From an uncultured Oscillospiraceae bacterium (lineage in GTDB: Bacteria; Bacillota; Clostridia; Oscillospirales; Ruminococcaceae): a stretch of DNA of 18,551 nucleotides. The DNA is taken from positions 1 through 18,551 of the forward strand of contig URGV01000040.1 in assembly GCA_900547455.1 (NCBI GenBank). Direction: 5' to 3'. Position 1 is the stretch's first letter. Every line of letters starts with the position of its first letter. This document shows, piece after piece, positions 12,955 to 18,551 of this stretch. Position numbers and translations under genes: made by a program. Below the pieces are notes generated by a model, which saw only the letters and a program-made list of their open reading frames with translations, ran no database searches and had not been told where the DNA came from.

Positions 12955-13070
12955 ATGGATTGTTGGCGTAAAAATTCAGATTGCACTGAACTGCGGCAAT
13001 TTTCATCGAGGAGATTGGTCAGTCCCCACAAAATTCATTATAATCTTACAAAAAAACGTTGCCCATTCTA

Positions 13071-13118
13071 TTGACAATTGCTGATTCGTGTGCTAAAATT
13101 TTGTTTGCTTCCGAACAA
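13071..13118 (+). promoter_or_regulatory. MarR operon promoter with candidate operator
   Basis: TTGACA (13071-13076) is 17 bases from TAAAAT (13094-13099), with TGC directly before the -10. Just downstream, over the expected transcript start, TTGTTTG (13101-13107) and CGAACAA (13112-13118) form an inverted repeat with one mismatch around CTTC. This is where a MarR repressor would be expected to bind, but the link is positional only. A weaker possible promoter (TTGGTC 13015-13020, TATAAT 13039-13044, 18-base spacer) lies upstream. Confidence 0.7.
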
Positions 13119-13168
13119 TCTACGGAGGAGTTCTGTATTCTGACTGACGGAGAGGAGGAAGGATCCGG

Positions 13169-13594
13169 ATGGAAAAGGATTGTGGGATGTGGATCAACAT
13201 CCTGTCCCACATGCTTAAAAAGCGCATGAATGCCAACACACAAAGCTTGGGCATCACCGGGGTGCAAAGCCATGTCATGCACTACATTCTGGTAAAATGT
13301 GCTGACGGTCCGGTGTTTCAGCGCGATGTGGAAAGGGCGTTCAGCCTGAGCCGCTCCACTGCAACCGGTATTTTGCAGCTGATGGAAAAAAACGATCTGA
13401 TCCGACGGGAAAGCGTGGCCAGCGACGCACGCTTAAAAAGCCTGATTCCAACCAAGAAGGCGGCAGACCTGGATGCACAGATCGGCGAGTTTCTCCGTCA
13501 GACCGAGCAGCGACTCACGCACGGGCTTTCCGACGAGCAGCTGGCGCAATTTATTCAGACCGCTGAACACATGTACGCCAACCTGGACAGATAA
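13169..13594 (+). CDS. MarR-family transcriptional regulator
   Basis: This is a 141-aa winged-helix dimer-type regulator. Residues about 47-75 (VFQRDVERAFSLSRSTATGILQLMEKNDLIRRE) give the recognition helix and the start of the wing, with SDARLKSLIPTKKA as the MarR wing hairpin and its characteristic D-x-R. The C-terminal helix contributes to dimerisation. ATG 13169 follows GAGGAGGAAGG (13152-13162). It is placed 84 bp before two ABC exporter genes with no terminator between, so it most likely represses this operon and is released by a transported or toxic compound. An inverted repeat at 13101-13118 is the candidate site. Confidence 0.93.
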   Translation: MEKDCGMWINILSHMLKKRMNANTQSLGITGVQSHVMHYILVKCADGPVFQRDVERAFSLSRSTATGILQLMEKNDLIRRESVASDARLKSLIPTKKAADLDAQIGEFLRQTEQRLTHGLSDEQLAQFIQTAEHMYANLDR

Positions 13595-13678
13595 ACGTCT
13601 GGCAACCCGTTTTTACCACTTAATCAGGGCGCGCCATCTGCGCTGGCCGCCCCAATCTTTGGAGGAGGAATGTCACAC

Positions 13679-15427
13679 ATGATAAAAACGCTAGCTCGCA
13701 GTATCCGCGAGTTCAAAAAGCCGGCCATCCAGACGCCGCTGCTGGTTACGGTCGAGGTCATTCTGGAATGTATCATTCCGTTTATCATCGCCAATCTGAT
13801 CAACCAGATGCAGGCCGGATGTGAGATGAGTGTCATCGTCAACTACGGCATCGTCCTGGTCGTCATGGCGGTGCTGTCGCTGATTTTCGGCGTCGCGGCC
13901 GGCAACACCTGTGCCACCGCGTCCACCGGTTTTGCGCGCAACCTGCGCCAGGATATGTTCTATCACATTCAGGACTATTCTTTTGAGAACATCGACAAAT
14001 TCTCGGTATCCAGCCTGGTCACCCGTATGACCACCGACGTCGTCAACGTGCAGATGTCCTTCATGATGATCATCCGCGTCGCCATCCGCGGCCCGCTGAT
14101 GCTGATCTTCTCGTTTGTGATGGGCTTTGTGATGGGCGGCCGTCTGGCCATGATCTTTCTGGTCACCATTCCGCTGCTGGGCATCGGCCTGGCGCTGGTT
14201 ATCCACGCGGCCATGCCGATCTTCCGCCGGGTATTCCGCAAGTACGACGCGCTCAACGACTCGGTTCAGGAAAACGTCCAGGCCATGCGCGTTGTCAAGA
14301 GCTATGTCCGCGAAGATTATGAGAAGAAGAAATTCGCGGCTGCTGCCGAGGATGTCTGCCGCGACTTCACCAAGGCCGAGCGCATCATGGCGCTGAACAG
14401 CCCGATGATGCAGATCTGCGTCTACGCCGGCATGGCGTTCGTGCTCTCCTTCGGCTCGTACCTGGTCATCAGCAGCCAGGGCACCGAGGTTGCTGTTGGC
14501 CAGATGTCCGCCATCCTGACCTACAGCTTCCAGATTCTGATGAGCCTGATGACCTTGTCGATGGTTTTCGTCATGATCGCCATGTCGATGGAATCTGCCG
14601 AGCGTATCGTCGAGGTGCTGTCCGAGCAGAGCAACCTGACCAGTCCGGAAAACGCCATCACCGAGGTCAAGGACGGCTCGATCGACTTTGACAATGTCAA
14701 CTTCAAATATTCCAAAAAAGCCGAGCGCAACGCTCTGTCCAACGTCGACCTGCACATCAAATCGGGCGAGGTTATCGGCATCCTGGGCGGCACCGGTTCT
14801 TCCAAGTCCACCCTGGTTCAGCTGATCCCGCGTCTGTACGACGTCACCGAGGGCTGCGTCAAGGTCGGCGGCATCGATGTCCGCAAATATGACCTGGAAG
14901 TACTGCGCAACAATGTCGCCGTTGTGCTGCAGAAAAATGTCCTCTTCAGCGGCACCATCAAGGACAACCTGCGCTGGGGCAATCCTGACGCCACCGATGA
15001 GGACATGCTGGAAGCCTGCAAGCTGGCCCAGGCCGACGAATTTATCCAGCAGTTCCCGGACAAGTACGACACCTGGATCGAGCAGGGCGGCTCCAACGTC
15101 TCTGGCGGTCAGAAGCAGAGACTGTGTATCGCCCGCGCGCTGATGAAAAATCCAAAGGTGCTGATTCTGGACGACTCGACCAGCGCCGTCGACACCCGCA
15201 CCGACGCGCTGATCCGTCAGGGCTTCCGCGAGTTCATCCCGGAAACCACCAAAATCATCATCGCGCAGCGTGTTGCCTCGGTGCAGGATGCTGACCGCAT
15301 CATCGTCATGGAGGGCGGCCGCATCAGCGACATCGGCACCCACGACGAACTCCTGAACAGAAATGAAATCTACCGCGAAATCTATACTACCCAGAACAAG
15401 GCAGGTGATCAAAATGGCGAAGAATAA
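13679..15427 (+). CDS. ABC exporter half-transporter with degenerate ATPase site
   Basis: This is a type IV (ABCB-like) exporter subunit of 582 aa with an N-terminal membrane domain of about six helices (residues about 15-290) and a C-terminal ATPase domain. Walker A is GGTGSSKST (about 370-378), the signature is VSGGQKQR (about 473), and Walker B is VLILDDSTSAVD (about 493-504). The catalytic Glu after Walker B is Asp, and the switch His is Gln (IIIAQRVAS). These are the changes typical of the non-hydrolysing half of heterodimeric exporters such as TM287/288. ATG 13670 lies one base after the GGAGGAGG site (13661-13668). ATG 13679, with normal spacing, is preferred. It overlaps the next gene by 14 bases, which indicates translational coupling. 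Confidence 0.93.
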   Translation: MIKTLARSIREFKKPAIQTPLLVTVEVILECIIPFIIANLINQMQAGCEMSVIVNYGIVLVVMAVLSLIFGVAAGNTCATASTGFARNLRQDMFYHIQDYSFENIDKFSVSSLVTRMTTDVVNVQMSFMMIIRVAIRGPLMLIFSFVMGFVMGGRLAMIFLVTIPLLGIGLALVIHAAMPIFRRVFRKYDALNDSVQENVQAMRVVKSYVREDYEKKKFAAAAEDVCRDFTKAERIMALNSPMMQICVYAGMAFVLSFGSYLVISSQGTEVAVGQMSAILTYSFQILMSLMTLSMVFVMIAMSMESAERIVEVLSEQSNLTSPENAITEVKDGSIDFDNVNFKYSKKAERNALSNVDLHIKSGEVIGILGGTGSSKSTLVQLIPRLYDVTEGCVKVGGIDVRKYDLEVLRNNVAVVLQKNVLFSGTIKDNLRWGNPDATDEDMLEACKLAQADEFIQQFPDKYDTWIEQGGSNVSGGQKQRLCIARALMKNPKVLILDDSTSAVDTRTDALIRQGFREFIPETTKIIIAQRVASVQDADRIIVMEGGRISDIGTHDELLNRNEIYREIYTTQNKAGDQNGEE

Positions 15428-17345
15428 AACCAATACCGCCCCTTCCACCACGCCGCGCGGACAGCGCGCGCCAAAAGGTGTGCTGTGGCGCCTGTTAAAA
15501 ACCCTGTTTGAGTTTTATCCCGTGCTGCTGCCGATCACGCTGGTGTGCATCCTCATCAACGCCATCGTCAGCTCTGTGCCGTCGGTGTTCATGCAGAACA
15601 TCATCGCCCTGGTGGACAGCAGCTACAAATCGGGCGACTGGAGCTCCGTTTCCGGCCAGATCCTAACCTTTGTCGGCATCCTGGTCACCATGTACATCAT
15701 CAGCCTCATCGCCGGCTTCTGCTACACCCAGCTGATGGCCATCATCACCCAGGGTTCCTTAAAGAAGCTGCGTGAAAAGATGTTTGACCACATGGAGGAT
15801 CTGCCGATCCGTTACTTTGATACCAACGGTCACGGCGACATCATGAGCTATTACACCAATGACGTCGACACCCTGCGCCAGATGATCAGCCAGAGCCTGC
15901 CGCAGATGCTGATCTCCGGCGTCACCCTGCTGACCGTCTTCTGCATCATGATGTACTACAGCATGATCCTGGGGCTGATCGTTGTTGCCGGCATCGTCTG
16001 CATGACCTTTGCTGCCCGCTATGTCACCAGCCACTCCTCCAAATACTTCCTGCGCCAGCAGGTCACGCTGGCCAAAGCCGAAGCCTTCATGGAGGAGATG
16101 ATGACCGGCCAGAAGGTCATCAAGGTCTTCTGCCACGAGGACGAAACCAGAGCAGATTTTGACAAAGTAAACGACGAGATCTTCTTCAACGCCCGCAACG
16201 GCAACCGCTTTGCCAACATCCTGATGCCGCTGCTGAGCAACATCGGCAACGTCATGTACGTCGTTGTCGCACTGGTCGGCGGCGCGCTGCTGCTGACCGA
16301 TGTGCCCAACATCAGCGTTTCCGGCATGGCCTTCAGCATCAGCATCGTCGTTCCTTTCCTGAACATGACCCGTCAGTTTGCCGGTGCAGTCGGCCAGGTG
16401 TCCAACCAGGTCAACATGGTCATCATGGGCTCTGCCGGTGCGCACCGCATCTTTGCTCTGCTGGACGAGGAGCCGGAAACCGACGACGGCTATGTCACCC
16501 TGGTCAACGCCAAAGAAAATGCGGACGGCACCCTGACCGAGTGCGAGGAGCGCACCAACGTCTGGGCCTGGAAACATCCGCACCACGACGGCACCCTGAC
16601 CTACACCAAGCTCCAGGGCGACGTGCGCTTCTATGACGTCAACTTCGGCTACACCCCGGAAAAGACCGTCCTGCACAACGTCTCCCTGTATGCGAAACCG
16701 GGCCAGAAGCTGGCCTTTGTCGGCTCCACCGGCGCCGGCAAGACGACCATCACCAACCTGATCAACCGCTTCTACGATATCAACGACGGCAAGATCCGCT
16801 ATGACGGCATCAATATCAACAAGATCAAGAAGGCGGACCTGCGCCGCAGCTTGGGTATCGTGCTGCAGGACACCAACCTCTTTACCGGCACCGTTATGGA
16901 GAATATCCGCTACGGCAACCTGGATGCCTGCGATGAGGAGTGCATCGCCGCCGCCAAACTGGCCGGTGCAGATGACTTCATCCGCCGCCTGCCGGAGGGC
17001 TACAACACCATGCTGTTCGGCAACGGTTCCAACCTCAGCCAGGGCCAGCGCCAGCTGCTTGCCATCGCGCGCGCCGCGGTAGCAGACCCGCCGGTTATGA
17101 TCATGGACGAGGCAACCAGCTCGATCGACACCCGCACCGAGGCAATTGTCCAGCGCGGCATGGACGCGCTGATGACCGGACGCACCGTCTTTGTCATCGC
17201 GCACCGCCTTTCCACCGTGCGCAACTCCAACGCCATCATGGTACTGGATCACGGACGCATCATCGAGCGCGGCACCCACGAGGACCTGCTCAAGCTCAAA
17301 GGTACCTACTATCAGCTGTATACCGGAGCGCTGGAGCTCGACTAA
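15414..17345 (+). CDS. ABC exporter half-transporter with canonical ATPase site
   Basis: This is the 643-aa partner of the preceding subunit. A basic N-terminal tail (about 1-25) leads into a six-helix membrane domain, then an ATPase domain with Walker A GSTGAGKTT (about 437-445), Walker B VMIMDEATSSID with the catalytic Glu, and switch His in VIAHRLSTV. The signature is degenerate, LSQGQRQ in place of LSGGQ. With the upstream subunit's intact SGGQ this predicts one working and one weak ATP site. A linker of about 40 residues (TECEERTNVWAWKHPHHDG) between the two domains is longer than usual. ATG 15414, after GCAGGTGA, overlaps the upstream gene; the longer in-frame start is not needed. The pair is probably a drug or peptide exporter controlled by the MarR protein. 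The cargo is unknown. Confidence 0.95.
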   Translation: MAKNKTNTAPSTTPRGQRAPKGVLWRLLKTLFEFYPVLLPITLVCILINAIVSSVPSVFMQNIIALVDSSYKSGDWSSVSGQILTFVGILVTMYIISLIAGFCYTQLMAIITQGSLKKLREKMFDHMEDLPIRYFDTNGHGDIMSYYTNDVDTLRQMISQSLPQMLISGVTLLTVFCIMMYYSMILGLIVVAGIVCMTFAARYVTSHSSKYFLRQQVTLAKAEAFMEEMMTGQKVIKVFCHEDETRADFDKVNDEIFFNARNGNRFANILMPLLSNIGNVMYVVVALVGGALLLTDVPNISVSGMAFSISIVVPFLNMTRQFAGAVGQVSNQVNMVIMGSAGAHRIFALLDEEPETDDGYVTLVNAKENADGTLTECEERTNVWAWKHPHHDGTLTYTKLQGDVRFYDVNFGYTPEKTVLHNVSLYAKPGQKLAFVGSTGAGKTTITNLINRFYDINDGKIRYDGININKIKKADLRRSLGIVLQDTNLFTGTVMENIRYGNLDACDEECIAAAKLAGADDFIRRLPEGYNTMLFGNGSNLSQGQRQLLAIARAAVADPPVMIMDEATSSIDTRTEAIVQRGMDALMTGRTVFVIAHRLSTVRNSNAIMVLDHGRIIERGTHEDLLKLKGTYYQLYTGALELD

Positions 17346-17354
17346 TCCAAAACC

Positions 17355-17391
17355 AAAATGCCCCCGAGCCAAATTGGCTCGGGGGCATTTT
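17355..17391 (+). terminator. Terminator of the MarR-ABC operon
   Basis: AAAATGCCCCCGAGCC (17355-17370) pairs with GGCTCGGGGGCATTTT (17376-17391) over AAATT, beginning 10 bases after the stop codon. The T-run ends the right arm. It also marks the change from GC-rich to AT-rich sequence. Confidence 0.93.
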
Positions 17392-17436
17392 TGATAATCT
17401 CTTTATCGTCCACACCATTAACAAAGCAGAAAATAT

Positions 17437-17464
17437 TTGCAATATTTTCATTTCATGCTATACT
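17437..17464 (+). promoter_or_regulatory. Promoter of HNH gene
   Basis: TTGCAA (17437-17442) is 16 bases from TATACT (17459-17464), with TGC before the -10. Transcription near 17471 would start on or just before AAGGAGG (17471-17477), giving an almost leaderless message. Confidence 0.65.
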
Positions 17465-17483
17465 TTTATTAAGGAGGAAAAAA

Positions 17484-18200
17484 ATGAGAAATATTTTACC
17501 ACCATTTTCTATAAATATGTTTTTTCTGATTATCATTGGGATAGTCTTAATAGGAGTAATCGTATACTGGATTTTTCAATCTCCGTTCCAATACCCATAT
17601 AAAAAAATTTTCTTCGACATTTCCGGAAAGAGAAAACCAAATGAAAATGATTTATTGGATCATTATTTAATCCAACATGGAATCCAAGAATTTGTAGATC
17701 ATGCTTCTTATGTGGAACTATGGAAAAAAGAATGTGAACAAAAAATTCAAAAATCTAAATTGAAAAACTTGCGTAGTAAGCAATACCTCGAATGTATTGA
17801 TGACGAGGGAATGTTTCTCTTTATACTTGAAAGGAAACAAACCCGATATCGACAGGTAAATTATGTAAAGCACCATTACCATGTCAAAATTCCCGTCAGA
17901 ACTTTGGCAACTGACCTGTGTCATATACAGATTCGTTACGATGCCCTTAAAAAAATAGGGTTTGAATGCACATTATCAGAATATTATGCAAAAGATCAGC
18001 GAAAACGGATGACGAAAGAACTGCGTGAAAAAATTGCAAAGCGAGACAATTATACATGTCAAATTTGTGGAAAATATATGCCAGATGGTGTAGGTCTTCA
18101 CATTGACCATATTGTTCCCATTGCCAAAGGTGGCAAAACCGTTGAATCCAATTTGCAAGTTCTGTGTTCTAAGTGCAATGGAAGAAAATCAAATAAATAA
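17484..18200 (+). CDS. Membrane-anchored HNH endonuclease family protein
   Basis: This is a 238-aa protein. Residues about 11-31 (MFFLIIIGIVLIGVIVYWIF) form one strong membrane helix near the N-terminus. A central region (about 40-175), rich in Lys, His and Tyr, matches no domain I recognise. The C-terminus is a complete HNH module: Cys192/Cys195 and Cys228/Cys231 as zinc ligands, LHIDHIVP with the catalytic His209 region, and Asn223. AAGGAGG lies seven bases before ATG 17484. The gene is clearly AT-rich and uses A/T-ending codons, unlike its neighbours, suggesting horizontal transfer. The charge pattern (few positives before the helix, many after) favours a cytoplasmic nuclease domain. A defence or DNA-uptake role is possible but not shown. 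Confidence 0.85.
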   Translation: MRNILPPFSINMFFLIIIGIVLIGVIVYWIFQSPFQYPYKKIFFDISGKRKPNENDLLDHYLIQHGIQEFVDHASYVELWKKECEQKIQKSKLKNLRSKQYLECIDDEGMFLFILERKQTRYRQVNYVKHHYHVKIPVRTLATDLCHIQIRYDALKKIGFECTLSEYYAKDQRKRMTKELREKIAKRDNYTCQICGKYMPDGVGLHIDHIVPIAKGGKTVESNLQVLCSKCNGRKSNK

Positions 18201-18331
18201 ATTATATCTTTTTCCCTTATCATCGACTGGTTGAGTTAGTAACCGCAAAAATTTGTGTCTGCAAGTCATTTAAAAAGAAAACAAATATTTTCAATTTCTT
18301 CCCTGCCGCGAGTGGAAAGGCCGGATAAAGG

Positions 18332-18364
18332 AAAAGAGTCTGAACGCGAACTGCGTCCAGACTC
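18332..18364 (-). terminator. Terminator of the tRNA-Thr/tRNA-Tyr transcript
   Basis: On the minus strand GAGTCTG plus ACGT-like inner pairs (18353-18364) pair with 18336-18347 (GAGTCTG/CAGACTC and ACGC/GCGT, one A-C mismatch) over a 5-base loop. A TTTT run (complement of 18332-18335) follows. It lies four bases after the encoded CCA of tRNA-Tyr. The interval 18201-18331 between it and the HNH gene is AT-rich and shows nothing else. Confidence 0.85.
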
Positions 18365-18368
18365 AGTC

Positions 18369-18453
18369 TGGTGGGCGAGGGTGGATTCGGACCACCGAAG
18401 TCACTGACAACAGATTTACAGTCTGCCCCCTTTGGCCACTCGGGAACTCGCCC
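18369..18453 (-). tRNA. tRNA-Tyr (anticodon GTA)
   Basis: This is an 85-base class II tRNA. The acceptor stem is GGGCGAG (complement of 18447-18453) with CTCGCCC (complement of 18373-18379), discriminator A and encoded CCA (complement of 18369-18371). The anticodon loop reads CTGTAAA, giving GTA. A long variable arm containing GACTTC-type sequence and a T arm with TCCGAAT loop are present, as expected for bacterial tRNA-Tyr. It follows tRNA-Thr after 20 bases on the same strand. Confidence 0.96.
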
Positions 18454-18473
18454 ATATGAAATTTTCAATTTAG

Positions 18474-18549
18474 TGGAGCTGGTGGACGGACTCGAACCCC
18501 CGACCTGCTGATTACAAATCAGCTGCTCTACCAACTGAGCTACACCAGC
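18474..18549 (-). tRNA. tRNA-Thr (anticodon TGT)
   Basis: This is a 76-base tRNA. Acceptor GCTGGTG (complement of 18543-18549) pairs with CACCAGC (complement of 18478-18484), with discriminator T and encoded CCA (complement of 18474-18476). The anticodon stem is GCTGA/TCAGC with loop TTTGTAA, giving TGT, and the D arm reads GCTCAGTTGGTAGAGC. The T stem GGGGG/CCGTC contains one G-G mismatch and one G-T pair. A threonine discriminator of T is normal for Firmicutes. The gene ends two bases from the window edge, so more tRNAs may lie upstream. Confidence 0.95.
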
Positions 18550-18551
18550 AT

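Noticed and set aside
13691..15451. A 586-codon open frame on the minus strand across the first ABC gene
   Set aside because: It is an exact shadow of a well-supported ABC exporter, has skewed composition (Asp, His, Val, Gln rich), and shows no domain or ribosome site. GC-rich codon usage opens the antisense frame.
15759..17372. A 537-codon open frame on the minus strand across the second ABC gene
   Set aside because: It has the same composition artefact, no recognisable domain, and it crosses the ABC operon terminator.
17392..18368. Integrative element at the tRNA-Tyr locus
   Set aside because: No integrase and no direct repeat of the tRNA-Tyr 3' end was found in the window. Base composition alone supports only gene acquisition, not a defined element.

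Overview
The window looks like the chromosome of a GC-rich, low-GC-phylum (Firmicutes) anaerobe, most likely a gut Clostridia of the Oscillospiraceae/Ruminococcaceae type. This is inferred from strong AGGAGG-type ribosome binding sites, TTGACA/TATAAT promoters, tRNA genes with encoded CCA ends, a YycJ/WalJ-type metallo-hydrolase, an aminopeptidase C, and hairpin-rich intergenic repeats. No ribosomal or other marker gene fixes the species. No transposase, integrase, phage gene, CRISPR array or plasmid function was found.

Layout. 1-610 is non-coding and packed with perfect inverted repeats. It carries one copy (about 83-406) of a roughly 330-bp repeat that recurs at about 4193-4534. pepC (624-1961, minus) follows. 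A strong promoter at 2268 drives an S41-type lipoprotein peptidase and a small XRE regulator, ended by a 16-bp hairpin. After the second repeat copy comes a single Rrf2 regulator with four C-terminal cysteines and a palindrome over its own -10 box. It converges on the MBL hydrolase yycJ/walJ through a shared two-way terminator. murA, a CorA-type channel and rlmH are all on the minus strand. The CorA gene has a promoter about 260 bp upstream and a structured leader containing a candidate short upstream ORF.

9370-12813 is the most distinctive block. A promoter with a 19-bp spacer and an internal dyad, the hallmark of MerR-family control, precedes a tight four-gene set: flavodoxin, DUF362 protein without a ferredoxin domain, double carboxymuconolactone-decarboxylase-like protein, and aldo/keto reductase. 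This reads as an inducible redox or detoxification cassette whose regulator lies outside the window. Its substrate is unknown.

13071-17391 is a MarR regulator followed by two overlapping ABC exporter half-transporters. Their complementary active-site changes indicate a heterodimer, a classic drug-efflux arrangement. The last 1.1 kb is an AT-rich island with a membrane-anchored HNH nuclease, next to minus-strand tRNA-Thr(TGT) and tRNA-Tyr(GTA) genes sharing one terminator.

Most genes are ordinary housekeeping or stress genes. The best leads for something undescribed are the MerR-type redox cassette, the CorA leader with its upstream ORF, the dispersed hairpin repeat, and the membrane-tethered HNH protein.
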